Part shown: positions 9,565 to 17,193 of the stretch, piece after piece
Layout: every line of letters begins with the position of its first letter
Numbering within the stretch: the first letter of the stretch is position 1
Assembly: GCF_030012985.1 (NCBI RefSeq)
Contig: NZ_CP120233.1
Span: 186,001-250,000, forward strand
DNA: 64,000 bases
DNA from: Microbulbifer sp. VAAF005
GTDB taxonomy: Bacteria; Pseudomonadota; Gammaproteobacteria; Pseudomonadales; Cellvibrionaceae
Reading direction: 5' to 3'
The notes under the pieces: model-generated
What the model was told of the DNA's origin: nothing
Database searches by the model: none
Seen by the model: only the letters and a program-made list of their open reading frames with translations
Translations under genes and position numbers: made by a program

Positions 9565-10383
9565 AACTGAGTCATTTCCTGCTTGGGGGTGGCTTTTTGG
9601 ATCAGCGGGTAGGGGGCTGCCTGCTGATTGAAGAGTATCGTATCGCCAGCCTTCCTCCAGGCCCCTTCATATCACGTCTCCCTCGCCTCCTCACCTTTAG
9701 AATGTTATAAGTATCGACTTATAGTATTGTTTTTGTCGAGCTAGCTACCTGCCTAACCATTACCCCTTCAGCTAGCTTCGAATAGAAGCCTGACTTATGA
9801 CGGAAGAAGTTGGATCGAGAGAGGATCGGTACTGGAAGTATATTTATTCCAGCAAGCTGAGAATTAAGCGACGAGTGCTGCGAATGGAGCGGCTGGCAGC
9901 GAGAAGACTTAGTTTTCTGCTGGTTAAGGAAAGATCACTTGATGATTGGTGCTTTGCGACCAGTCTTGTCGTTTCAGCGGCTCAGCATGGATAGGTCCTG
10001 AGGGAGCCGATAATATTTTTCAGGTGCCTTTGGAGGCTCATATCGAGTTAAAACCAAGCGGTGAAAAATTCAAGGCTTATCATTTTAGGGTTAACTTTGG
10101 TGGGTGTTATTTTGACCTGAAAAGATCCTAATCGATATCGTCACTGAAGTGACAATTATAAATAGATATGGCAGGTGCGACGTGGTTTAAGTGAGCATGC
10201 GCAGGCACCAGATAGCCAATAACTGCATAGGTATGAGAGTGGATAAATCAACTATATCGGGCAGGCATTATTGAATGGGAGTTTTCTGTGGTTAAGTGGG
10301 GCGCCACCGTTCGTTGAGCGGTGGCGCAATCCGCACTGAAAGGCAATGTTTAGGGTTAAATACGCGTAGAGTTGTATGCAAAT
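9565..10383. other. AT-rich spacer with one probable broken gene
   Basis: About 0.8 kb between the DUF2489 gene and the next credible gene. Apart from the broken reading frame at 9797-10131, no gene, hairpin terminator or repeat stands out. This marks the left edge of the AT-rich island that runs to about 13.3 kb. Confidence 0.6.
9797..10131 (+). pseudogene. possible frameshifted hypothetical gene
   Basis: Two short frames abut: 9797-9994 (basic, ending ATSLVVSAAQHG) and a second frame offset by two, continuing from about 9985 as AWIGPEGADNIFQVPLEAHI through FRVNFGGCYFDLKRS. The second part has a natural protein-like composition but no good start of its own, so the pair may be one roughly 110-residue gene with a one-base loss near 9985-9990. 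There is no homopolymer at the junction. The product is not recognised. It could equally be chance open frames in AT-rich DNA. Confidence 0.3.
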
Positions 10384-10833
10384 ATGAAGAAGATATCAGG
10401 ATCTACATTCTATTTTAAGAGAATTTTTCCAGGTGTGTGGTTTGGTTTTTTGGTGTTTTTTATGGCTTCCTCCATATCTGGAGGCGCGGTTAAAGATTCG
10501 TTTATGCTTTTAGTTATGCCGATTTTCATGGCTGTATTTGGCTTTGTCTTTTTTAAGAAGCTGCTGTGGAGTTTGGCTGATGAAGTATACGATGAGGGGG
10601 AATCATTGCTCTTTCAAAAAGGGAGGAAGCGGCAAAGAGTTCAACTTAAAGATGTTATTAATATCAACTATGCCCAAATGAACGCGCCGGAGAGAATTGT
10701 TTTGCAAGTGCGCACGGAGGGGGATATTGGAAAGGAGTTGGCTTTTATCCCCCCTATGAGACTTAATTTTTTCTCTAAAAGCCCTGTTGTTGAAGATTTA
10801 ATCGATAGGGTGGATCGTGCCAGGGAGGTCTAG
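10384..10833 (+). CDS. hypothetical membrane protein with a PH-like tail
   Basis: A 149-residue protein from the ATG at 10384 (the frame also has a TTG at 10372). Two transmembrane segments (about residues 13-32 and 37-58) are followed by a soluble region of alternating strands, with VYDEGESLLFQKGRKRQRVQ then LKDVININYAQMN. This helical-hairpin-plus-strands layout is reminiscent of small bacterial PH-domain membrane proteins, but no family motif is conclusive. The function is unknown. It is first of three small plus-strand genes in the AT-rich island. Confidence 0.62.
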   Translation: MKKISGSTFYFKRIFPGVWFGFLVFFMASSISGGAVKDSFMLLVMPIFMAVFGFVFFKKLLWSLADEVYDEGESLLFQKGRKRQRVQLKDVININYAQMNAPERIVLQVRTEGDIGKELAFIPPMRLNFFSKSPVVEDLIDRVDRAREV

Positions 10834-10944
10834 CACAGGTTCTGCTAATTGCTTAACAAGGCTGGGTTAGTTGGTCGGGAAGCTTCGAATGATCGCCGTG
10901 CCTTTTGTAAGTAGTGTCGTTGGTTCTTAGGAGAGGGAGCTTCC

Positions 10945-11439
10945 ATGTATAGAAAGAGGGTGTTAGTTGCTTTAGTGATATCTCTGCTTCTGGGTGGTAT
11001 TGGTTTCAGTTTTAAGCCACTAATAGAATCGTGGAGTATGCCTGCCAATGCTGGTGAGCATTTGATAAGGTTCGACATGGGCGAGCTGAAAGAAAAGCGC
11101 TTTGTAATTATAGATAGTGGCTTTGATGGCTATTGGGGGCACTCGTATTTGATTTTAAAAGATAGGGGTGAGGTAAGAGTGTTTCTCTTACTTACACGAG
11201 AAAATAGTTATCTGATGCCGTCAAAACATCACTTATGGAGTGCTTCCGGTTATTGCCAAAAGCTTCAGATCAAAGATCAAGTGATTTCTTGTGAAGATGA
11301 AGATCTTTATGATTGGCAGAAAGAAGGCTGGAAGTGGAACCTGGAAGGTGAAAACTTATCGAAGCAATTTAGTTCACTTGAGGTTGTCGATTTTGTCAGT
11401 GAGGGGCACTTCATTGCTATAGGGAAAAGCAGTGACTAA
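10945..11439 (+). CDS. hypothetical protein, Rieske-like layout without cluster ligands
   Basis: A 164-residue protein with a strong ribosome site (GGAGAGGGAGC, 10930-10940) before the ATG. An N-terminal anchor (residues 5-25) leads into FKPLIESWSMPANAGEHLIR, which resembles the anchor-to-head linker of bacterial ubiquinol-cytochrome c reductase Rieske subunits (PFIxSWxPSARAxA). The C-terminus ends FVSEGHFIAIG, like the terminal strand of that fold. The CxH and CxxH ligand pairs are absent: only Cys residues in GYCQKLQ and VISCEDED occupy the region. A periplasmic anchored domain is likely; an electron-transfer role is not supported. The Rieske relation is inference. Confidence 0.65.
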   Translation: MYRKRVLVALVISLLLGGIGFSFKPLIESWSMPANAGEHLIRFDMGELKEKRFVIIDSGFDGYWGHSYLILKDRGEVRVFLLLTRENSYLMPSKHHLWSASGYCQKLQIKDQVISCEDEDLYDWQKEGWKWNLEGENLSKQFSSLEVVDFVSEGHFIAIGKSSD

Positions 11440-11507
11440 CTATTGGCGGGGTATCGTTTTTATTTTTGTATTGGTGTATATCATTTAAACAAGTGTTGGA
11501 TTCAAAG

Positions 11508-11828
11508 ATGAAAAAAGAATATGAGATAGGGGTCTTGCAGGAGCTTTTGAAAAGGGAAGAGGATCTTGAGGGGCGACTGAAAATCTATAAGTCAGGTGAG
11601 GTTCTTCTTAAAGTTACTGCACTTTTTCTTTGTGTAGTCTCGGTGGTTGCTGTCAGATTTTTTGGGCTGGGTGAGATCTGGGTGTCGGTTTTTACGGTTC
11701 CGGCTGGGATAATGATAGGTGTAGGAATTATGCTTGGTAAAGACTGTGAACGACAAAAGCTGATTTCGAGTTACACTGCAGTAGATTCTGCGGCGGTGAA
11801 AGATCGGCTCAATACTATAAGTCAATAA
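11508..11828 (+). CDS. hypothetical two-helix membrane protein
   Basis: A 106-residue product from the ATG at 11508, which is preferred to the TTG at 11466 because it begins MKKEYEIGVLQELLKREEDL, a natural amphipathic start. Two transmembrane helices (about residues 31-48 and 55-75) follow a charged coiled-coil stretch, and a short cytoplasmic tail closes the protein. No family is recognised. It lies 68 bp after the previous small gene on the same strand. Confidence 0.55.
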   Translation: MKKEYEIGVLQELLKREEDLEGRLKIYKSGEVLLKVTALFLCVVSVVAVRFFGLGEIWVSVFTVPAGIMIGVGIMLGKDCERQKLISSYTAVDSAAVKDRLNTISQ

Positions 11829-12134
11829 ATTGACATGAGAAAGTGAGTTTTGCCATGAGCGTCTATAGGCTTTAGCGTGGATGGTTTTAGATAATAATGG
11901 ATATGTTTTTGTCCTTTATATGGTGAATGATCTTGGGCGCTCTGGGGTTGAAGGGAGCATAAGAAAAAACTGTGTCCGCCTATTGATGCTCAATAGGTTG
12001 ATGAATAACCTGGCTATAAGCAACAACTATAATCCCTTTATACTTTGGATCATAAAAATGCAGCTAAAGTTAACAGCTTAATACTTAGCTACATTTTTAG
12101 AGGAAATGAATTTATTGGTGTCTAAATGGTATTG
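11829..12134. other. AT-rich spacer between converging genes
   Basis: A short frame at 11881-12081 could encode 66 residues but has no ribosome site and no protein-like pattern. No clear terminator hairpin was seen. Nothing else is supported. Confidence 0.5.
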
Positions 12135-12557
12135 TTAGTTGTTCATGTGCCATAGAAGCCATTCATCATTTTGAAATTGACAGTTAAATGTGGCATCACC
12201 CGTATCGTCGTCAATCAGGTCAATTTCTACTTCATAACCGTCTATGTGTTTTTTTGTTGTTACTTTTGCAACTATGTCCCTATTGCAAACATATCGTTCA
12301 ATTTGATTTGGGTTGTTACCAATAGGGCGCTCATGCTGAGCGCAATATTCGCCGCGGACTATTTGATCAAAAGTTGACTGTCTTATAAAAAGTGTGGTGT
12401 TCTTGTCTGTTGAATCTGGTCTTTCTTTATGTTGTGTAATTGCAATACTTCTACGTAAACCTGAATCGCTTAAAACGCCAGCAATCATGTTGTTATTTGC
12501 TGGGATGGCGTAAAAGTGCTTTATCGCTGTTTCTTGTTTCATTCTTACTAGTGGCAT
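12135..12557 (-). CDS. hypothetical protein
   Basis: A 140-residue soluble protein with no signal peptide or membrane helix. It is rich in polar residues and contains RYVCNRDIVAKVTTKKHIDGY followed by an acidic segment DLIDDDTGD and a C-terminal WLLWHMNN. A second in-frame ATG five codons in (12542) is an alternative start. It is the only minus-strand gene of the island and converges on the upstream small genes. No family was recognised. Confidence 0.5.
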   Translation of the reverse strand: MPLVRMKQETAIKHFYAIPANNNMIAGVLSDSGLRRSIAITQHKERPDSTDKNTTLFIRQSTFDQIVRGEYCAQHERPIGNNPNQIERYVCNRDIVAKVTTKKHIDGYEVEIDLIDDDTGDATFNCQFQNDEWLLWHMNN

Positions 12558-13313
12558 AATATTACTCGATTGATTTCCTGTTGAAGATTAATTGTTGCAG
12601 CAGAGGTGGATGCTTGCCTCTAATCGCAATCTATTGTTTGTATCGGTTGTTTTTAATTGGGAATATTTTCACTATTGAATCAGTACTTTATGCCGGTAAA
12701 ATTCTTAAGGTTTTTCTTTGTTTAGTGCTTCTGTATGCTTGTTGCTAGTGGTGGCTGTTATGGTGCTATTACAATTTCCAAAATTTGATGGGAATGTATT
12801 GATGGTTTATGTCGACGTTCTTATTAAGGATGTTGTAGAGCTTAGGGAGGTGCGTTTCAGTGAAATTCAGAAGATCTCAAAGGGAGGGGGTTAAATATTC
12901 GAGAGAGATTCCAGAGGAGTTTACGATTAAATAATTAAAGTGTTCTATTGGTCAATTTTTTGATTTTATTGTCGAATTTTTTATGTGGATATTGGGCCTG
13001 AATAAATCCGTCTATTTTTTGGTGGTGTGAATACATGATGTTTGGGGAGAGTTAGGCATAAATAATATTGATGATTGTAGGAGCTTTTAATTCCCCTCTA
13101 TATCGAAGTGACTTCAGGGTTAGCTAATTTGTTAGGCTTTTTGAAAGATAATGTTTAAGAAGAGTGGGGGCACCTTGATAGTGTTAGCTTAATGGATAGG
13201 TCGTGGCGGGTACTGCATTCCACTTAGAGGCAGTCCCAAGGTTACAAGCGAATGGCTTTCATTTTGTCTTAACTCTAACTTGAAGTGCACTTTAAGAGCA
13301 GGGAGTTGCTAAC
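12558..13313. other. 750 bp AT-rich stretch with no confident gene
   Basis: The only protein-like trace is a short frame at 12760-12894 (44 codons) starting MVLLQFPKFDGN and containing VDVLIKDVVELREVRFSEIQ. It lacks a ribosome site and may be a gene remnant. The final 60 bases hold the untranslated leader of the amidohydrolase gene, with GGGAG at 13301-13305. Confidence 0.5.
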
Positions 13314-14117
13314 ATGACGGTGATTGATGTTTGGGCCCAGCATCCTACAGAGCGTTTTCTTGCTGAACCTTTCTTTGATACTTTAAAACGTTGGATGGGG
13401 CAGGATTTTAAAGAAGTTCCCCTTGAGTGGACCCTGTCAGCTATGGATATGGCAGGCGTATCCAAGGCATTGATCTCTGCTTGGCATGGACCGAGCGGGG
13501 CCTTGATTAGCAATGATGAAGTACTGGATCTTACTTTAACTCATCCTGACAGGTTTTGCGGTCTGGCATCAGTGGACTTGCAAAAGCCAGTAGAGGCTGT
13601 GCAAACCCTGCGCAAGTACGTTTTGGAACATGACTTTAAAGGGCTGCGTATTGTGCAGTGGCTCTGGGAGTTGCCTTGTACTCACCCTTTGTATTATCCG
13701 CTATATGCGGCATGTGTTGAGCTGGATGTGCCAGTTTGTTTGCAAGTGGGTCTTACCGGGCCGTTGCGCAGCTCTGATTCTGGCCGTCCTGCTCATATTG
13801 AGCGGATTGCTCTCGATTTTCCGGATCTAAAGATTGTCTGCGGCCATATTGGGTACCCTTGGCACAATGAAATGATCGCTTTTGCGACCAAGTTTCCCAA
13901 TGTCTACATAGATACTTCTGCTTATAAGCCAAAACGATACCCCCGTGAGTTGGTTTCATTTATCAAGTCTCATGGTAAGAATAAGGTGATGTTCGGGACC
14001 AATTATCCGATGCTCACACCGGAGATGTGTTTAAAGGAGTTGCACCTTCTGGAGTTGGAGGATGAGGTTGCCGAACTCTTCTTATATAAGAATGCTGAGA
14101 AGGTGTTTAAGCTTTAG
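13314..14117 (+). CDS. amidohydrolase family protein (amidohydrolase_2)
   Basis: A 267-residue TIM-barrel metal-dependent hydrolase of the amidohydrolase_2 group, which includes ACMSD-like decarboxylases. The N-terminus MTVIDVWAQHP replaces the usual D-x-H metal pair with D-x-W, so the metal site may be altered. Later barrel motifs are kept: GLRIVQWLWELPC, a strand-end histidine in IVCGHIGYPW and the aspartate-equivalent region MFGTNYPML. The ribosome site GGGAG lies nine bases before the ATG. The gene stands alone; substrate and reaction are unknown. Confidence 0.85.
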   Translation: MTVIDVWAQHPTERFLAEPFFDTLKRWMGQDFKEVPLEWTLSAMDMAGVSKALISAWHGPSGALISNDEVLDLTLTHPDRFCGLASVDLQKPVEAVQTLRKYVLEHDFKGLRIVQWLWELPCTHPLYYPLYAACVELDVPVCLQVGLTGPLRSSDSGRPAHIERIALDFPDLKIVCGHIGYPWHNEMIAFATKFPNVYIDTSAYKPKRYPRELVSFIKSHGKNKVMFGTNYPMLTPEMCLKELHLLELEDEVAELFLYKNAEKVFKL

Positions 14118-14155
14118 TGAGTTGCCACCATTGTTAGTTGATGGCTGCGCTCTGC

Positions 14156-14189
14156 TAAACCCCTCTGCCGGAAGAGGCTAAGGGGTTAG
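14156..14189. terminator. hairpin between convergent genes
   Basis: AACCCCT (14158-14164) pairs with AGGGGTT (14181-14187), with an inner CCTCT/AGAGG pair. It lies between the amidohydrolase stop and the antiporter stop and overlaps the latter. There is no long T run, so its strength as a terminator is uncertain. Confidence 0.4.
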
Positions 14190-15355
14190 TCTCTTCTCAG
14201 TTCATCCTTGATCGCAATGGGATTGGGGAAGTTCATCACCACAATGTAAGACGACACCAGGAATGTAAGGATCGCGGTTGCCTGGATTAAATGTGAAGCT
14301 TCGCTGCCAATCAGGTTTTGTGTATAAGCGAGTAAGGCAATTAATAGTGAAAATTCGCTAATCTGCCCGAGCCGAAACCCAATATCCCACGAGAGCACTT
14401 TGTGTTCACTACGATTCCCAAGTAGGAAGTGAAATACAACAGGCTTTATCACCAGTACGGCAGCGGCCGTAACCAGTGCCGGAACTAGGATTTCCGGGAG
14501 CATGGCAAGTTCGAATTGCGCTCCCAGACTGAAAAAGAAAAGGATTAAGAAGAAGTCTCGCAATGGTTTAAGACTGAGGGCGATGTACTGTGAAATCCGG
14601 CTGGCGGCCAGCGTGATACCACCAATAAATGCACCGATTTCCCTCGAAAGGCCGACAACTTCTGCCAGCTCTGCCATTCCCATGCACCATCCAAGTGCCA
14701 TTAAGAATACGTATTCGTGGAAGCGATCAAAGCGGGTAAATAGTGGCAATAAAATATATTTTACGATAAGCCAGGCGAAAAGGAGTAGCAGAGGCAGCGA
14801 TCCAAAGGAGAGAGCCAATTGCCAGATCTGTTCATCACCGGTGTTATCACTCAGCAGTACCATTAGGCAGACTATTGCTACAAAGTCCTGAAAGAGAAGA
14901 AGCCCCACCATAAGCTCACCCAGGTGCTTGTGGTGAAGTACCGTCGTGGGAAGGAGCTTGATACCGATAATGGTGCTAGAGAACATCAGCGCCATGCCGA
15001 TCACCCAGGACTCAACGGTAGTGAACCCAAATAGCAAGCCTATGGCAAAACCGAGGCCGAGGAAGATTGCACAACTAACAACCCCCACAAAAGTAGCTTT
15101 GCGCAATACAGATACCAGTGCCTGTGGTTGCATATCCAGCCCCAATAGGAAGAGCAGGAAGATAATTCCAACACTGGACATGTCGGATAGCAGCCGCAGG
15201 TTATCGATTACCGCGAATCCTGAAGGGCCGAGTAGAACACCGAGAGCGATGTAGGCGACCAGAAGTGGTTGCCGCCCAAAAAGAGCCAGTGAGGCGACGA
15301 TTGCTGCGCCACTAAAGATCAAGAAGAATGATTGGAAAAGGGAGCTGTCCGCCAC
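14186..15355 (-). CDS. cation:proton antiporter (CPA2 family)
   Basis: A 389-residue inner-membrane protein with about 12 hydrophobic segments, matching the membrane half of KefB/NapA-type Na+(K+)/H+ antiporters. Typical CPA2 segments are GVLLGPSGFAVI, FLLFLLGLDMQPQAL and VVGLSREIGAFIGGITLA. The C-terminal TrkA-N nucleotide-binding domain of KefB/KefC is absent; the protein ends shortly after the last helix. It probably exchanges monovalent cations for protons in pH or salt homeostasis. It is downstream of, and on the same strand as, the Lrp-type regulator with a 96 bp gap. Confidence 0.88.
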   Translation of the reverse strand: MADSSLFQSFFLIFSGAAIVASLALFGRQPLLVAYIALGVLLGPSGFAVIDNLRLLSDMSSVGIIFLLFLLGLDMQPQALVSVLRKATFVGVVSCAIFLGLGFAIGLLFGFTTVESWVIGMALMFSSTIIGIKLLPTTVLHHKHLGELMVGLLLFQDFVAIVCLMVLLSDNTGDEQIWQLALSFGSLPLLLLFAWLIVKYILLPLFTRFDRFHEYVFLMALGWCMGMAELAEVVGLSREIGAFIGGITLAASRISQYIALSLKPLRDFFLILFFFSLGAQFELAMLPEILVPALVTAAAVLVIKPVVFHFLLGNRSEHKVLSWDIGFRLGQISEFSLLIALLAYTQNLIGSEASHLIQATAILTFLVSSYIVVMNFPNPIAIKDELRRD

Positions 15356-15451
15356 AGGCCATCCTTATGTGTGAGCGAGATTTAACCATTATCCATAGAT
15401 GTGCGAACAGCTGAAAGAGCTATGTGCCTACCAAGTGCTTCTGTTGAGACC

Positions 15452-15922
15452 TTATTCACCAGACGGAATCGGTAACTCGGTAGTACTTTTGATCTGTTCC
15501 AGGGCAAAGTTGGAGACAATATCGCTGATACCAACGTGCCGGATTAACTCTTTGTAAAAGCGGTCGTAGGCTGTGATATCGCTGACTACCACTCGCAACA
15601 GGTAATCGTAGTCGCCTGCCATGCGGTAGCAAGCCACTACCTCGGGCAGTTGAGCCATATGCTCGGCAAAGTTGTCTGCCCACTCCGGTGTGTGCTGGTC
15701 AGTTTTGACCTGGGCAAACACTGAGACCGGGAGGCCTAGAATCTCTGCATTGAGCAGGGCGACTTTGCGCCGAATGATGCCGCTCTTTTCCAGTTTCTGC
15801 ACCCTGCGCCAGCATGGGGTTTTTGTCAGGCCCACACGCTCCGCCAGCTCCTCGATTGAAAGGCTGACGTCAGATTGCAGAATCGCAAGAAGTTTTCTAT
15901 CAATCGCGTCAAGTGAGGACAT
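15452..15922 (-). CDS. Lrp/AsnC family transcriptional regulator
   Basis: A 156-residue regulator with an N-terminal winged helix-turn-helix (residues 5-60; IEELAERVGLTKTPCWRRVQ is the recognition unit) and a C-terminal RAM/ACT-like effector domain (about 70-145, VVACYRMAGDYDYLLRVVV). Such proteins sense amino acids and form octamers. It lies between the antiporter and phhA on the same strand as both, so aromatic amino acids or amino-acid catabolism are reasonable but unproven effectors. Confidence 0.93.
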   Translation of the reverse strand: MSSLDAIDRKLLAILQSDVSLSIEELAERVGLTKTPCWRRVQKLEKSGIIRRKVALLNAEILGLPVSVFAQVKTDQHTPEWADNFAEHMAQLPEVVACYRMAGDYDYLLRVVVSDITAYDRFYKELIRHVGISDIVSNFALEQIKSTTELPIPSGE

Positions 15923-16139
15923 AGTGCTATCCGCTCCCTATAAGGTAGGGGTTCTGTGTCCTTGCTCTGATTTTGTTGCCTCCTTGGCAACCCCTGACGG
16001 TATTTGGGCGAGTGGGTGAGAGGGCCGTTCGATGAGTTGTCATCAACTCCCATCACACCTACTGCAGATACGATAGGCTCCGGGCGAGAGTGCTGGTAGT
16101 GGAATTTCCCTAAATATGCAACGCTTCTGGGGGAGCTTT

Positions 16140-16997
16140 TTAGTTGGGTAGTTGAGATTGGGCGGATGTTGGCTGCCCAATCTCGTGCCGTAAGTTAGGC
16201 TGCGTCTTTAGGGGGAAGCGGGGCTCAAATAAGCCTAGTTCAATGGCTTCGCGCACCTTGGCCATCAGGTCAATTTCGGTAAGGTCTTGCAGCTGCTGTA
16301 AGCTATTCAGTACGTAGTAAATGGGCTGAACGATATCGATACGATATGGGGTACGGAGTGCAGTAACTGCGTCAAAATCATAGCGTTCTGGCTGGTGGCT
16401 CAATGCATAGAGAGTCTCTTTCGGTGAGGACAGGATGCCGCCGCCGTAAATACGTAGCCCATCGTCTGTGTTCAGCAGGCCAAACTCCACTGTAAACCAG
16501 TACAGGCGGGCTAAATAGGCACGCTCCTTGGGGGAGGCTTTAAGGCCTAGTTGCCCGTATTTATGGGTGAAATTTGCAAATGCTGGGTTGGTAAGCATGG
16601 CGCAATGGCCAAAAATCTCGTGGAAGATATCCGGCTCTTGCAGGTAGTCAAATTCTTCTGGGGTGCGAATAAAGGTTGCAACCGGGAATTTTCGGTCTGC
16701 CAACAGACCGAAAAAAGTCTCAAAACCGATCAGTGCGGGAACCCGGGCGACTTCCCAGCCCGTTTCTTTGCGTAGCACACTGGAGATTTCCTCAAGCTGG
16801 GGGATGCGGTCTTTCGGTAGGTCCAGCAACTCCAGGCCGTGCATATATTCGTCGCAGGCGCGACCGGGTAAGACATCCAGCTGACGTTCAATCAGACGCT
16901 GCCAAGTTTGGTGTTCAAGGTCGGTATACTCGATAAAGCCGTCTTCATTGGGCTCACGGGCAACGTACTTACTTGCCTTCTTTGCTTCTTTCTTCAT
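16140..16997 (-). CDS. phhA: phenylalanine 4-monooxygenase
   Basis: Iron- and pterin-dependent hydroxylase converting L-phenylalanine to L-tyrosine in the cytoplasm. The 285-residue length fits the single-domain bacterial enzyme. Metal ligands are visible as HEIFGH (His126, His131) and Glu171 in WFTVEFGL. The gene is divergent from the PhhR/TyrR-type regulator with about 196 bp between starts, the arrangement expected when PhhR controls phhA. No phhB (pterin carbinolamine dehydratase) is next to it, unlike in Pseudomonas, so that partner must lie elsewhere. Confidence 0.96.
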   Translation of the reverse strand: MKKEAKKASKYVAREPNEDGFIEYTDLEHQTWQRLIERQLDVLPGRACDEYMHGLELLDLPKDRIPQLEEISSVLRKETGWEVARVPALIGFETFFGLLADRKFPVATFIRTPEEFDYLQEPDIFHEIFGHCAMLTNPAFANFTHKYGQLGLKASPKERAYLARLYWFTVEFGLLNTDDGLRIYGGGILSSPKETLYALSHQPERYDFDAVTALRTPYRIDIVQPIYYVLNSLQQLQDLTEIDLMAKVREAIELGLFEPRFPLKTQPNLRHEIGQPTSAQSQLPN

Positions 16998-17166
16998 GAA
17001 TGTCTCTCCTGCGGCTCGGTAGCTCTCGCTGATTCCCAGTGCCCAGCACCTGCCGCTGAACCTGTTGTTGTTATGTTTCGACCTCTATTTTTAGCCAGGC
17101 GTGTCCTTAGTGGGGAGAGGTAGCGGCGAGCTATTGCGCCTTCCGGGGAGTTCAAATTACACTTTC

Positions 17167-17184
17167 TGTAAACATTTCTTTACA
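17167..17184 (+). promoter_or_regulatory. consensus TyrR/PhhR box
   Basis: TGTAAA (17167-17172), six bases, then TTTACA (17179-17184) is an exact match to the known TyrR box consensus TGTAAA-N6-TTTACA. It ends at the ribosome site (AGGTGAA, 17184-17190) of the regulator gene, and lies about 170 bp from the phhA start on the other side. Binding here would plausibly give autoregulation of the regulator, and activation or repression of phhA. Confidence 0.85.
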
Positions 17185-17193
17185 GGTGAAGCT

